Origin: Nitrincola alkalilacustris
GTDB taxonomy: Bacteria; Pseudomonadota; Gammaproteobacteria; Pseudomonadales; Balneatricaceae
Reading direction: 5' to 3'
DNA length: 64,000 nt
Assembly: GCF_008973755.1 (NCBI RefSeq)
Contig: NZ_WBOM01000005.1
Coordinates: forward strand, 300,486 to 364,485
The position numbers and the translations under genes are program-made. Positions 17,850 through 25,809 of the stretch are shown here, piece after piece (within the stretch, counting starts at the first letter, position 1; each line of letters opens with the position of its first letter). Below the pieces are notes generated by a model, which was not told the origin of the DNA, searched no databases, and saw nothing but the letters and a program-made list of their open reading frames with translations.

Positions 17850-19213
17850 GCCACCGCTTCCTCGGCCTGAGGTGTGCAGGGGCGTTTCGGTGGATGGACA
17901 TGGATACGCCCGTTGGGCTCTTCCACCTGCCAGGGACGTTGAATGCCTCCCAGTGCTTCGGCAACGGCGAGGCCTGCTTGCAGGCCGTCTTCATGGAAGC
18001 CATAGCCGAAATAGGCACCGCAGAACCAGGTGTTGCGGTTACCCTGAAGTGTCCAGAGCTTTTTCTGTGCGCTGATGGATTCCAGAGAGAAAACCGGATG
18101 GTCATACAGAAAGCTGCGATAGATGCTGCCAGCTTCCGGCTCCACGACAGGGTTCAGTGTGACCAGCAGGGGCTTGTCGGTGCTCAGTGGCTGCAGCCTG
18201 TTCATCCAGTAGGTGACTGACAGTTCGCTGTCATTCTCGCTATTGCTGTCAGACAGATAGTTCCAACTGGCCCAGGCGGATTTACGACGCGGCATCAGAG
18301 CTGTATCGCAATGCAGAATGGCTCGGTTGCGTTGATAGGGAAATTTCGACAGCAGATCAGATTCCAGCGGGTCAGGTTGAGCCAGCATCTCGAGTGATTG
18401 ATCCGCATGACAGGCCAGCACGACATGGTCGAAGGTTTCGCGACCACCATGCAGATCCTCAAGAATCACCTTGCCATCCAGTCGATGGATTTTATGAACA
18501 TGGCTGTTCAGTCGAATGCGCCCTTCCAGCGTGTCAGCAATACGAGAGACATATTCACGGCTGCCGCCAATCACCGTGCGCCACTGCGGACGGTTCTCCA
18601 GCTGCACCAGGCCATGGTTCTGACAGAAGCGCAGAAAACTCTGTGCCGGATAGTCGAGCATCCTGTCAGCAGGCGTCGACCAAATGGCTGCTCCCATCGG
18701 AATCAGATGGTCGCGAACAAAGGCCTCCCCATATCCCCCGCGTGCCAGTAACTCTCTGAGCGTCATGGACTCGTATTCAGCACGGCTCAGCATTCCGGCA
18801 GACTCGCGATAAAAGCGCAACAGATCGGCAATCATCTTCCAGAAACGTGGTTTCAAAAGATTACTGCGCTGGGCAAAGAGCCCATTAATGCTGGTGCCAC
18901 TGTACTCAAGGCGTCCCTGGTCCATGGAAACGGCAAATGACATCTCTGTTTCGCAACTGGAGACATGTAGCTGTTCAAAAAATTTTACCAGATTGGGGTA
19001 GTTGACCGGGTTAAAGACAATGAACCCCGTATCCACTGGTATCAGCTTGCCATCAACGCGCACGTCAACGGTGTTGCTGTGCCCACCGAGGCGGTCATCT
19101 TTTTCAAACAGTGTCACCTGGTGGTGCTGATTCAATAACCAGGCGCAGGACAGGCCTGAAATACCTGATCCTATGACTGCTACTCTGAGTGGACGAATCG
19201 CTTTAACTTTCAT
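17846..19213 (-). CDS. FAD-dependent amine-oxidase-like oxidoreductase
   Basis: This flavoprotein of 455 residues carries the dinucleotide motif VAVIGSGISGLSCAWLL at residues 11-27, then FEKDDRLGGHSNTVDV and the C-terminal FAD contact WFCGAYFGYGFHEDGLQAG. It belongs to the group encoded with DUF1365 and CFA synthase and probably acts on acyl chains; the substrate is unproven. It is the first gene of a five-gene minus-strand operon, divergent from the ECF sigma gene over a 125-bp region that carries TGATC(C/T) elements on both strands. Confidence 0.9.
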   Translation of the reverse strand: MKVKAIRPLRVAVIGSGISGLSCAWLLNQHHQVTLFEKDDRLGGHSNTVDVRVDGKLIPVDTGFIVFNPVNYPNLVKFFEQLHVSSCETEMSFAVSMDQGRLEYSGTSINGLFAQRSNLLKPRFWKMIADLLRFYRESAGMLSRAEYESMTLRELLARGGYGEAFVRDHLIPMGAAIWSTPADRMLDYPAQSFLRFCQNHGLVQLENRPQWRTVIGGSREYVSRIADTLEGRIRLNSHVHKIHRLDGKVILEDLHGGRETFDHVVLACHADQSLEMLAQPDPLESDLLSKFPYQRNRAILHCDTALMPRRKSAWASWNYLSDSNSENDSELSVTYWMNRLQPLSTDKPLLVTLNPVVEPEAGSIYRSFLYDHPVFSLESISAQKKLWTLQGNRNTWFCGAYFGYGFHEDGLQAGLAVAEALGGIQRPWQVEEPNGRIHVHPPKRPCTPQAEEAVA

Positions 19214-19335
19214 GGCTGGCCTCTTGCCAAACTTTGCATAACGTTTCTTAATCTACGATGATGAATGTCATGCCAGATCATGTAAAACCAGACAAATATG
19301 ACGTGATCCAAAACTTTTTTTCGACGTAGGAGTAG
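19214..19335. promoter_or_regulatory. Divergent promoter region with possible ECF11 (RpoE-type) elements
   Basis: On the plus strand TGATCC lies at 19304-19309 with TAGG 17 bases downstream. On the minus strand TGATCT (complement at 19275-19280) is followed after 19 bases by TAGATT. The Rhodobacter RpoE/ChrR consensus is TGATCC, about 18 bases, then TAA(A/G). The -35 matches are good and the -10 matches weak. If the plus-strand copy is real, the transcript would start close to the first possible sigma start codon. Confidence 0.42.
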
Positions 19336-19338
19336 GTG

Positions 19339-19944
19339 ATGCAAGAAGATGAGCCCATAGGAGGCGATGTGAACGCAGTCACCAAGCTAGCGGAGGACAG
19401 CAGAAAGCAGATGCGTGATGAATGGTCTGCTCGGCTGATGTCTCTTGGCGAAACGCGCGATAAAGCAGTGTTTGCACAGCTCTTCAGTTATTTCGCCCCA
19501 CGTGTCAAGGCGTACATCATACGTCTGGGCATGCCGTTGGCGACTGCTGAAGAGGTTACTCAGGAAGCTATGCTGGCGGTCTGGCGCAAGGCGCACATGT
19601 TCAACTCGGACAAGGCGGCCGCGAGCACCTGGATCTTCACTCTGGCACGTAATCAGTGTATCGACCGCATGCGGCGCGAAAAAGCGGTCGAGTATGAGCT
19701 GCCGGAGGAGGAGCCAGACCCGGATCAGCGCGATAATGCCGAACATGCGATTCTGGCCGAACGCATGCAGATTGCGATCCAGCAGCTTCCTGAAAATCAG
19801 GCTCAGGTGCTGCATCTGTCTTATTACGAAGGAAAAAGTCATTCTGAAATTGCCGAACAGCTCGGCATTCCGCTTGGCAGTGTTAAATCAAGGTTGCGTC
19901 TGGCTTTCAGTAAGCTCAAGACCTACTGGGGGGATGAAGCGTGA
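19339..19944 (+). CDS. rpoE: ECF sigma factor of the RpoE/ChrR (ECF11) group
   Basis: This is an extracytoplasmic-function sigma factor of about 201 residues. Region 2 is seen as YIIRLGMPLATAEEVTQEAM and WRKAHMFNSDKAAASTWIFT, and region 4 as LPENQAQVLHLSYYEGKSHSEIAEQLGIP, split here only for description. This type recognises TGATC promoters and answers to singlet oxygen. ATG 19339 (AGGAG six bases upstream) is used. GTG 19369, just after AGGAGG, would fit better if the TGATCC promoter is used. It overlaps chrR by four bases, as is normal for this sigma/anti-sigma pair. The symbol refers to the Rhodobacter gene, not E. coli sigma-E. Confidence 0.88.
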   Translation: MQEDEPIGGDVNAVTKLAEDSRKQMRDEWSARLMSLGETRDKAVFAQLFSYFAPRVKAYIIRLGMPLATAEEVTQEAMLAVWRKAHMFNSDKAAASTWIFTLARNQCIDRMRREKAVEYELPEEEPDPDQRDNAEHAILAERMQIAIQQLPENQAQVLHLSYYEGKSHSEIAEQLGIPLGSVKSRLRLAFSKLKTYWGDEA

Positions 19945-20594
19945 ATATAAGCCATCATTTTGATGACGCCACATTGATGGCCTATGCAGCCGGCACCTTG
20001 CCGCAGGGGATGGCGCTGGTGGTTGCATGCCATCTGCACTGGTGTCCTGAATGCAGACATCGTGTTAAGCAGGCTGAGGCGGTCGGTGGGGCGCTGCTGG
20101 ATAATATCAGTCCGGTCGCGGTCAGCGATTCAGCGCTGGACGATATACTGGCCAGTCTGGACGAGGTACCTGCTGCAGCTCAGAAGCAGGTAAAGACGTC
20201 TGAACCGAATCAGACAGAGCTGCCTGATCCATTGTCTACCTATCTGAATAAGTCATTGGATGATTTGCCCTGGAAATGGATCGGCTATGGCATGTATCAG
20301 GTGGATCTGAATTTCGGTGGCAAGGGCGCGGCTCGATTGTTCAAACTGGCGCCGGGGGTATCAGTACCCCATCACACACATACCGGCAATGAGCTGACGC
20401 TGATATTGCGTGGCTCCTACAGTGATGAGATAGGTCGATTCCGACGCGGTGATGTTGCCGACCTGGATAGCGATGTGTTGCATCAGCCGATAGTGGATAC
20501 CGGTGAAGATTGCATCTGTCTGATTGCAACAGATGCACCTCTGAAGTTTACCGGCATCATGGGACGATTGATTCAGCCTTTTATCGGGCTCTGA
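19941..20594 (+). CDS. chrR: ChrR-type zinc anti-sigma factor
   Basis: This protein of 217 residues holds the ECF sigma factor inactive until singlet oxygen or organic hydroperoxides appear. The N-terminal anti-sigma domain has the four zinc ligands His6, His31, Cys35 and Cys38 at the same numbers as in Rhodobacter ChrR. The C-terminal cupin domain keeps its metal-binding set around HHTHTGNE (144-151) and His181. A linker of about 40 residues joins them. It overlaps the sigma gene by four bases and is followed by a hairpin before the photolyase gene. Confidence 0.92.
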   Translation: MNISHHFDDATLMAYAAGTLPQGMALVVACHLHWCPECRHRVKQAEAVGGALLDNISPVAVSDSALDDILASLDEVPAAAQKQVKTSEPNQTELPDPLSTYLNKSLDDLPWKWIGYGMYQVDLNFGGKGAARLFKLAPGVSVPHHTHTGNELTLILRGSYSDEIGRFRRGDVADLDSDVLHQPIVDTGEDCICLIATDAPLKFTGIMGRLIQPFIGL

Positions 20595-20601
20595 CCGTTA
20601 G

Positions 20602-20634
20602 CCGGGTTCTTTCAGGTGAACCCGGTTATTCTTT
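20602..20634 (+). terminator. Hairpin between chrR and photolyase genes
   Basis: CCGGGTTC arms (20602-20609 and 20618-20625) enclose an 8-base loop, followed by TTATTCTTT. It may be a partial terminator or attenuator that lowers photolyase expression from the sigma promoter. Confidence 0.6.
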
Positions 20635-20644
20635 GGTGATGTAA

Positions 20645-22048
20645 ATGATGCTCCTTTGGTTGAGAAATGACCTGCGCCTGGTGGATAACCCGGCGCTTTT
20701 TTATGCCTGTGAGTCACGCCGGGGAGTCGTGGCGGTCGTGACGCTGACCCCGGGGCAGTGGCGTGAACATGACGAGTCCCCCCTGCGGATGGCACTCTGG
20801 CGAGATCGATTGCTGGAGGTGGCTGGAGCGCTGGGTGAACTGAATATTCCCCTGAAAGTGCTGCGCCTTGATCGCTTTGGCGATGTTGCGCCTGCACTGT
20901 GCGATCTGGCCGCGGAGCTCAGGGCGACTGAACTCTACTTCAATTATGAATATCCACTCAATGAGCGCCAGCGCGATCGCGAAGTCTGTCGTATGCTGGA
21001 ATCCACCGGTGTCAGTTGCCGTGGCTATCACGGTGAGCTGATTATCCCGCCGGGTCAGGTGTTGACCGGGCAGGGCACTCCCTTCAAGGTGTTCACTCCC
21101 TTCAGCAGGCGTTGGCGTCAACAGCTCCTGACGCGTGATGCTAAGCCGCTGGGGCTACCGCCCGAACAGCCTGTATCGAGCGTGCCCTCAGATCCGATAC
21201 CCGATGACTGTTGTTATGGTCCTGGCTATGAGGTTGCCGAGTATTCAAGAGATCTCTGGCCTGCAGGTGAGGCTGCTGTTTCAGCACGGCTACAGAGTTT
21301 TATCGCGGAGCAGGTTCAGGATTATCGTGAGCAGCGTGATTTTCCATCAGTTGAGGGCACATCACGCCTGTCACCCTATCTGACCATCGGTGCGCTTTCT
21401 CCACGGCAGTGTCTGAACGGGTTGATCGCAGGCTCTGCCAATGACGGCTGGCTCGATAGTACCTGGCTGAATGAGCTGATCTGGCGTGAGTTTTACCGTC
21501 ATCTGCTGGTGGCGTTTCCCGGCCAGAGTCGGCTGGAGCCCTTCCGGCCAGAAGTAGAGGCGCGCATCAGTTGGCAACATCAGGAGGAGGCGTTTGCTGC
21601 CTGGTGCCGTGGTGAGACCGGCTATCCACTGGTGGATGCTGCGATGAAACAGTTACTGCACACAGGCTGGATGCATAATCGGCTGCGCATGCTGGTGGCC
21701 TCTTTCCTGACCAAACTGTTGCGTGTGGACTGGCGGCGTGGGGCTGCTTTTTTCATGCAGCATCTGATCGATGGTGATTTCGCCTCCAATCTGGGGGGCT
21801 GGCAGTGGTGTTCATCGGTCGGTGCGGATGCCGCCCCCTATTTCAGAATCTTCAATCCTCAGCGCCAGAGTGAGAGATTTGATCCGGATGCCGCCTTCAT
21901 CAAAACCTGGCTGCCTGAGCTGGCACCGTTGACGGCAGCGCAGTGTCATCTGCCCGGTGCGGGTGTATCTTTGGGACGGCCGGCTGCGATTGTGGATTAC
22001 CGGCTGGCACGACAATCCGCTCTGGATGATTATGCTGCTCACAATTGA
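20645..22048 (+). CDS. phrB: Deoxyribodipyrimidine photolyase (CPD class I)
   Basis: This blue-light flavoenzyme splits cyclobutane pyrimidine dimers in DNA. It has 467 residues with the N-terminal antenna-binding domain (LLWLRNDLRLVDNPAL). The C-terminal FAD domain shows WLNELIWREFYRHLL, MHNRLRMLVASFLTK, and DGDFASNLGGWQWCSSVG followed by GADAAPYFRIFNP; the conserved Trp residues of the electron-transfer chain fall in these blocks. Its place behind an ECF sigma/ChrR pair parallels phrA in Rhodobacter and supports control by light-driven singlet oxygen. Confidence 0.94.
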   Translation: MMLLWLRNDLRLVDNPALFYACESRRGVVAVVTLTPGQWREHDESPLRMALWRDRLLEVAGALGELNIPLKVLRLDRFGDVAPALCDLAAELRATELYFNYEYPLNERQRDREVCRMLESTGVSCRGYHGELIIPPGQVLTGQGTPFKVFTPFSRRWRQQLLTRDAKPLGLPPEQPVSSVPSDPIPDDCCYGPGYEVAEYSRDLWPAGEAAVSARLQSFIAEQVQDYREQRDFPSVEGTSRLSPYLTIGALSPRQCLNGLIAGSANDGWLDSTWLNELIWREFYRHLLVAFPGQSRLEPFRPEVEARISWQHQEEAFAAWCRGETGYPLVDAAMKQLLHTGWMHNRLRMLVASFLTKLLRVDWRRGAAFFMQHLIDGDFASNLGGWQWCSSVGADAAPYFRIFNPQRQSERFDPDAAFIKTWLPELAPLTAAQCHLPGAGVSLGRPAAIVDYRLARQSALDDYAAHN

Positions 22049-22098
22049 TCAGGACTCTGCTAGAGTAGCGAGTAAGTTTTTGTGCAGAGAGTGTCACA

Positions 22099-23220
22099 AT
22101 GAAAACAATACGTATTCCTTTACCAGCCCATGCGCCGGGCCATGAGCGCTTTCTGACGGTCCATGAATTCGGCAGTGGTGAAAAGAAAGCCTATCTGCAA
22201 GCTGCCCTGCACGCCGATGAGTGGCCGGGCCTGCTCACCCTTCAACATCTGATCACGCGTCTTCAGGCGCTTGAAGCAGTCGGTCGGATCAAGCAACGCG
22301 TTCAGATACTTCCCTATGCCAACCCGGTGGGGCTGAGTCAGCGCCATGCCGGTCGTGTGCTGGGTCGCTATGATGGTACGACCGGGCAGAACTTCAATCG
22401 TGGCATGGCGATCCAGCCTGAGGCGTTGATTGAGCGTGTTCTACCGGAGTTGGGGCAGGATGCAGCAGCCAATGATCGCAAGGTGCGTGAAGCGCTGTTG
22501 CAGCTGGCGAGTGAGAAGAAAGCCGATTACGAGATCGAGATACTGCACAAGACGCTGCTGGGTCAGTCGCTGGATGCCAATCTGATGCTGGATCTGCATT
22601 GCGATTATGATTCATTGCCCCATGTGTTTTACGGTACGCATCAGCGTGAGACCGGCACCTTACTGTCGGACTGTCTCGGTTTCCCGATCCGCCTCGAGGA
22701 GGATGTGAGAGGGACTGTCGCGTTTGATGGCACCCATACACAACCCTGGGTAAGATTGATGGAAGCGACAGACGCTCCATTTGCCGATCCCTGCTTTGCC
22801 GCCACTATCGAACTGCGCGGTCAGCACAGTGTCAGTGATGCGCTGGCCAGTCGTGATGCCGAAGGTATTCTGGCGTTTCTGGAGGCGCAGGGTTATGTCG
22901 AAGCCAGTGGTGCTCAGCATCAGGAACAGGCAGGCAGCACTCAGGCGATCAGTGTGGATCAGGTCAAGGTGCTTTACGCCAGTGCTGCAGGGTTGGTGGT
23001 GTATCATCGGCAACTGGGTGAAATGCTTCAGCCAGGTGATCATCTGGCGGATATCGTCCTGCTGGATAAGGATCAACCGGAACGTATAGCTGTTCATGCA
23101 CCGACCAGCGGCATACTGTTCAGCATCGCTGTCAACCATCTCTCCTTCCCCGGATCACATATTGCGATGATTGCGAGTGAGGAAACTCATATCAAGCCGG
23201 GCACCCAACTCAGCTTTTAA
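22099..23220 (+). CDS. Succinylglutamate desuccinylase/aspartoacylase family zinc hydrolase
   Basis: This metallo-carboxypeptidase-like deacylase has 373 residues. Zinc ligands are seen in ALHADEWPG (His and Glu) and DLHCDYDSLPH (His). The C-terminal 90 residues form a beta-barrel-like extension with GLVVYHRQLGEMLQPGDHLADIV, as in DoeB/AstE relatives. It differs from the ectoine-pathway doeB at 34.5 kb. The substrate is unknown; an N-acyl amino acid is likely. A hairpin follows before dgt. Confidence 0.85.
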   Translation: MKTIRIPLPAHAPGHERFLTVHEFGSGEKKAYLQAALHADEWPGLLTLQHLITRLQALEAVGRIKQRVQILPYANPVGLSQRHAGRVLGRYDGTTGQNFNRGMAIQPEALIERVLPELGQDAAANDRKVREALLQLASEKKADYEIEILHKTLLGQSLDANLMLDLHCDYDSLPHVFYGTHQRETGTLLSDCLGFPIRLEEDVRGTVAFDGTHTQPWVRLMEATDAPFADPCFAATIELRGQHSVSDALASRDAEGILAFLEAQGYVEASGAQHQEQAGSTQAISVDQVKVLYASAAGLVVYHRQLGEMLQPGDHLADIVLLDKDQPERIAVHAPTSGILFSIAVNHLSFPGSHIAMIASEETHIKPGTQLSF

Positions 23221-23245
23221 ATTCGGCTATTTACTCAGCTATTAA

Positions 23246-23292
23246 GGCATCCCCCTGAAGACAGCCATCAAGGTGGCTTGCAGGGGGATGCC
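23246..23292 (+). other. Long nested hairpin in front of dgt
   Basis: Perfect 12-bp arms (GGCATCCCCCTG and its complement) surround an inner AGCCA/TGGCT stem. There is no T run after it on the plus strand, so it may be a weak terminator or an mRNA leader structure. It ends 15 bases before the dgt start codon and could mask or expose the ribosome site. Confidence 0.6.
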
Positions 23293-23307
23293 GCTAAAGG
23301 ATTTACC

Positions 23308-24633
23308 ATGCAGATGAAGTGGTCACAGTTGTTGACAACCAAACGATATGGTCATGAATCGCTGACCCCGGAAGAAGTAGGGCGCAGCCACTTTCACAAG
23401 GACCATGACCGCATCATCTTCTCCAGTGCCTTTCGCCGTCTTGGGCGTAAAACTCAGGTGCATCCGCTGTCGCTGAACGATCATATCCATACCCGCCTGA
23501 CCCATTCGATCGAGGTCGGCAGTCTCGGGCGCAGTCTTGGTATCCGTATCGGCGAGGAAATTTCCGATCAGCTACCGCCCTGGGTGACGCCGCATGATCT
23601 GGGTACCATCGTGCAGTCAGCCTGTCTGGCACATGATATCGGCAATCCGCCCTTTGGCCATGCCGGCGAGTATGCCATTCGTGACTGGTTCCGCCGTCAT
23701 GTGAGTGATCCGCGCCTTCAGGGACTGTCAGAGCTGGAGCTGGCTGATCTGAGCACCTTCGAAGGCAATGCGCATGGATTGCGGGTGGTCACCCGGATCG
23801 AGAACAACCTGTTCGACGGTGGCTTGCGCCTGACCTACCCGACACTGGGTACGCTGCTCAAATACCCCTGGACAGTGGAAAAGGGCGGCAAGCGCGGCAA
23901 ATTCAGCTGTTTTCAGACTGAGCTGGATATCCTCGAGACACTGGGTAAGCAGTTGGGGCTGATACGGCTCGGGCCTCATCACTGGTCACGCCATCCACTG
24001 ACCTGGCTGATGGAGGCTGCCGATGATATCTGTTATGCCATTCTGGATCTGGAAGATGCGATTGAATTGCATATTCTGAGCTTTGAGGAGGTCAAACCGA
24101 TACTCCTGCAGCTCTGCGGTGATCTCGACTTTGATGCCGAGATCTTCAACTCCCAGGCCTCGGCAAGGCGCAAGATCTCGGCCCTGCGCGGCAAGGCGAT
24201 GGAGAATATGGTGAACTCTGCACTGGGGGCCTTCATGCGCCACTATGAGCAGATAATGGACGGACAGTATGACGGTGAGCTGCTCAGGGATGGTGACCCG
24301 ATGGTGCGCGACGGGCTGGCAACAGCCAAGTCGATTGCCCGCGAGCGCGTGTTTCCCGACACCCGCAAGGCCGAGCTGGAGGTAGGGGCCTATACCACGC
24401 TGGGCGTGCTGCTGGATGCCTTCTGTGATGCCGTTTATGAACTGCATAGAACGGGTGGCGAGGATATGGGCTATCGCAGCCAGAAGATCATTGGCCTGAT
24501 GGGTATTCATGCTCCCGGTGCGAACTGGACGCTATATCAGAGCTATATGCGCGCCATCGATTTTATTGCCGGAATGACCGATAATTACGCACAATACCTG
24601 GCACGCCAGATCGGTGGTGGGATTCGGGTCTAG
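23308..24633 (+). CDS. dgt: Deoxyguanosinetriphosphate triphosphohydrolase-like protein
   Basis: This HD-domain enzyme of the dNTPase family releases tripolyphosphate from dGTP or related dNTPs; about 441 residues. The metal-binding set is visible: THSIEV (His), CLAHDIGNPPFGHAGE (His-Asp) and the later EAADDICYAILDLEDA (Asp). The N-terminal RLGRKTQVHPL is typical of type 1 dNTPases. The start is set at ATG 23308 behind AAAGGA; a TTG at 23278 inside the hairpin is unlikely. The last four codons including the stop are duplicated in tandem. Confidence 0.93.
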   Translation: MQMKWSQLLTTKRYGHESLTPEEVGRSHFHKDHDRIIFSSAFRRLGRKTQVHPLSLNDHIHTRLTHSIEVGSLGRSLGIRIGEEISDQLPPWVTPHDLGTIVQSACLAHDIGNPPFGHAGEYAIRDWFRRHVSDPRLQGLSELELADLSTFEGNAHGLRVVTRIENNLFDGGLRLTYPTLGTLLKYPWTVEKGGKRGKFSCFQTELDILETLGKQLGLIRLGPHHWSRHPLTWLMEAADDICYAILDLEDAIELHILSFEEVKPILLQLCGDLDFDAEIFNSQASARRKISALRGKAMENMVNSALGAFMRHYEQIMDGQYDGELLRDGDPMVRDGLATAKSIARERVFPDTRKAELEVGAYTTLGVLLDAFCDAVYELHRTGGEDMGYRSQKIIGLMGIHAPGANWTLYQSYMRAIDFIAGMTDNYAQYLARQIGGGIRV

Positions 24634-24644
24634 ATTCGGGTCTA
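24621..24644 (+). repeat. 12-bp tandem duplication carrying the dgt stop codon
   Basis: GATTCGGGTCTA occurs twice in direct succession. The frame reads IRV-stop-IRV-stop, so the terminal codons and stop of dgt were copied precisely. Read-through of the first stop would add only three residues. Confidence 0.9.
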
Positions 24645-24692
24645 GGCAGTAGCAATAGGGTTTCTATACGGTAGCGATACAGGAGCAACTCA

Positions 24693-25067
24693 GTGGCATC
24701 ATTACAGGATCAGCTGCGCGGTCTGGTCTATTCTACAGATAAGGGGCGTTTATGCCCGGATTGTGCAGAGGCGCTGGATGAGTGCATCTGTGATCAGTTG
24801 AGTGAGCAGCAGCGTCTGGCGACACTGGATGGCATTGTGCGCATTCGTCGTGAAACATCTGGGCGCAAGGGAAAGGGGGTCACGACGCTGACCGGTATTC
24901 CTCTTGCGGAACCCGAGCTGAAAACGCTTGCCAAAAAACTCAAGCAGCGTTGTGGTACCGGAGGCTCGGTTAAGGATGGTGTGGTCGAGATACAGGGTGA
25001 TCACCGTGAACTGTTGAAGTCGATGCTGGAAGCTGAAGGCTATAAGGTTAAACTGGCAGGTGGTTGA
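24693..25067 (+). CDS. yciH: SUI1/YciH family translation factor homologue
   Basis: This bacterial homologue of eukaryotic initiation factor eIF1 has 124 residues and a short zinc-ribbon-like N-terminus (CPDCAEALDECICDQ). The SUI1 domain carries VRIRRETSGRKGKGVTTL and the RNA-binding KLKQRCGTGGSVKDG. It is thought to influence start-site fidelity. The start is a GTG with AGGAG nine bases upstream; the spacing and product length fit the family. Confidence 0.92.
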   Translation: MASLQDQLRGLVYSTDKGRLCPDCAEALDECICDQLSEQQRLATLDGIVRIRRETSGRKGKGVTTLTGIPLAEPELKTLAKKLKQRCGTGGSVKDGVVEIQGDHRELLKSMLEAEGYKVKLAGG

Positions 25068-25093
25068 GCCTGCCCCTGAATGAGTGAACTCTC

Positions 25094-25798
25094 ATGAAAC
25101 CTCTACTGTGGCTGATCTGTGTGGGTCTGCTGATCGCAACACCCGTATCGGCACAGGTTTATCACTATACCGATGACAAAGGGCGGCGCATTTTTGTTGA
25201 TCGTCTGAGTCAGGTGCCACCTGAATACCGTGATCAGCTCGAAACCCGGGGCAGAGTGCTCAGTGAAGAGGAGAAGCTGCAACAGGAGTTGCTGCGCGCT
25301 GATCTGCTCAGTGAGCAGGCGCGGCGTGAGCAACTCAGGCGTGTCGACCAGCTGCTGGCTACCATGGAGGTTCCTGTCACCATCCGTGGCAATATGGTTT
25401 ACATTCCGGTCAGAGCGGTGCATGGCGGGCGCAGGGTCGACAGTCAGCTGTTGCTGGATACCGGTGCATCAGCGACAGTGTTTCATCGTGCCTCCCTGTC
25501 TTCCCTGCCGCTGCGACCTCGACCGGCGGGTTATGCCCAGGTGGCCAGCGGACAGCGTATACCCACCGAATCAGCATCCTTTGATCGCATCGAGATAGGG
25601 CCTTTCAAACTTGAAAACCAGAGCGCGCTGATTATCGACTTTCAGGGCAGCGGCTATGATGGTCTGCTCGGAATGGATTTTCTGCGTCAGGTGGAGTATC
25701 GCATCGATTTCGACCGCAGCATGATCGTCTGGGAGCCGACACGCTACAAGGAGCTGCAGGATGCACGCCAGATGCTGCTCACCACCTTCGAAGATTGA
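25094..25798 (+). CDS. Exported retropepsin-like aspartic protease with DUF4124-like N-terminus
   Basis: The protein has 234 residues. A signal peptide (1-20, cut near VSAQ) is followed by a DUF4124-like segment VYHYTDDKGRRIFVDRL and a charged coiled-coil (residues about 55-90). The single-chain retropepsin domain carries the active-site motif LLLDTGASATVFH and the second hairpin GLLGMDFL. Like retroviral proteases it should work as a dimer, here in the periplasm. The substrate is unknown. It is convergent with the MetF-like gene; only 11 bases separate their ends. Confidence 0.88.
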   Translation: MKPLLWLICVGLLIATPVSAQVYHYTDDKGRRIFVDRLSQVPPEYRDQLETRGRVLSEEEKLQQELLRADLLSEQARREQLRRVDQLLATMEVPVTIRGNMVYIPVRAVHGGRRVDSQLLLDTGASATVFHRASLSSLPLRPRPAGYAQVASGQRIPTESASFDRIEIGPFKLENQSALIIDFQGSGYDGLLGMDFLRQVEYRIDFDRSMIVWEPTRYKELQDARQMLLTTFED

Positions 25799-25809
25799 TT
25801 CGAGCTGGT

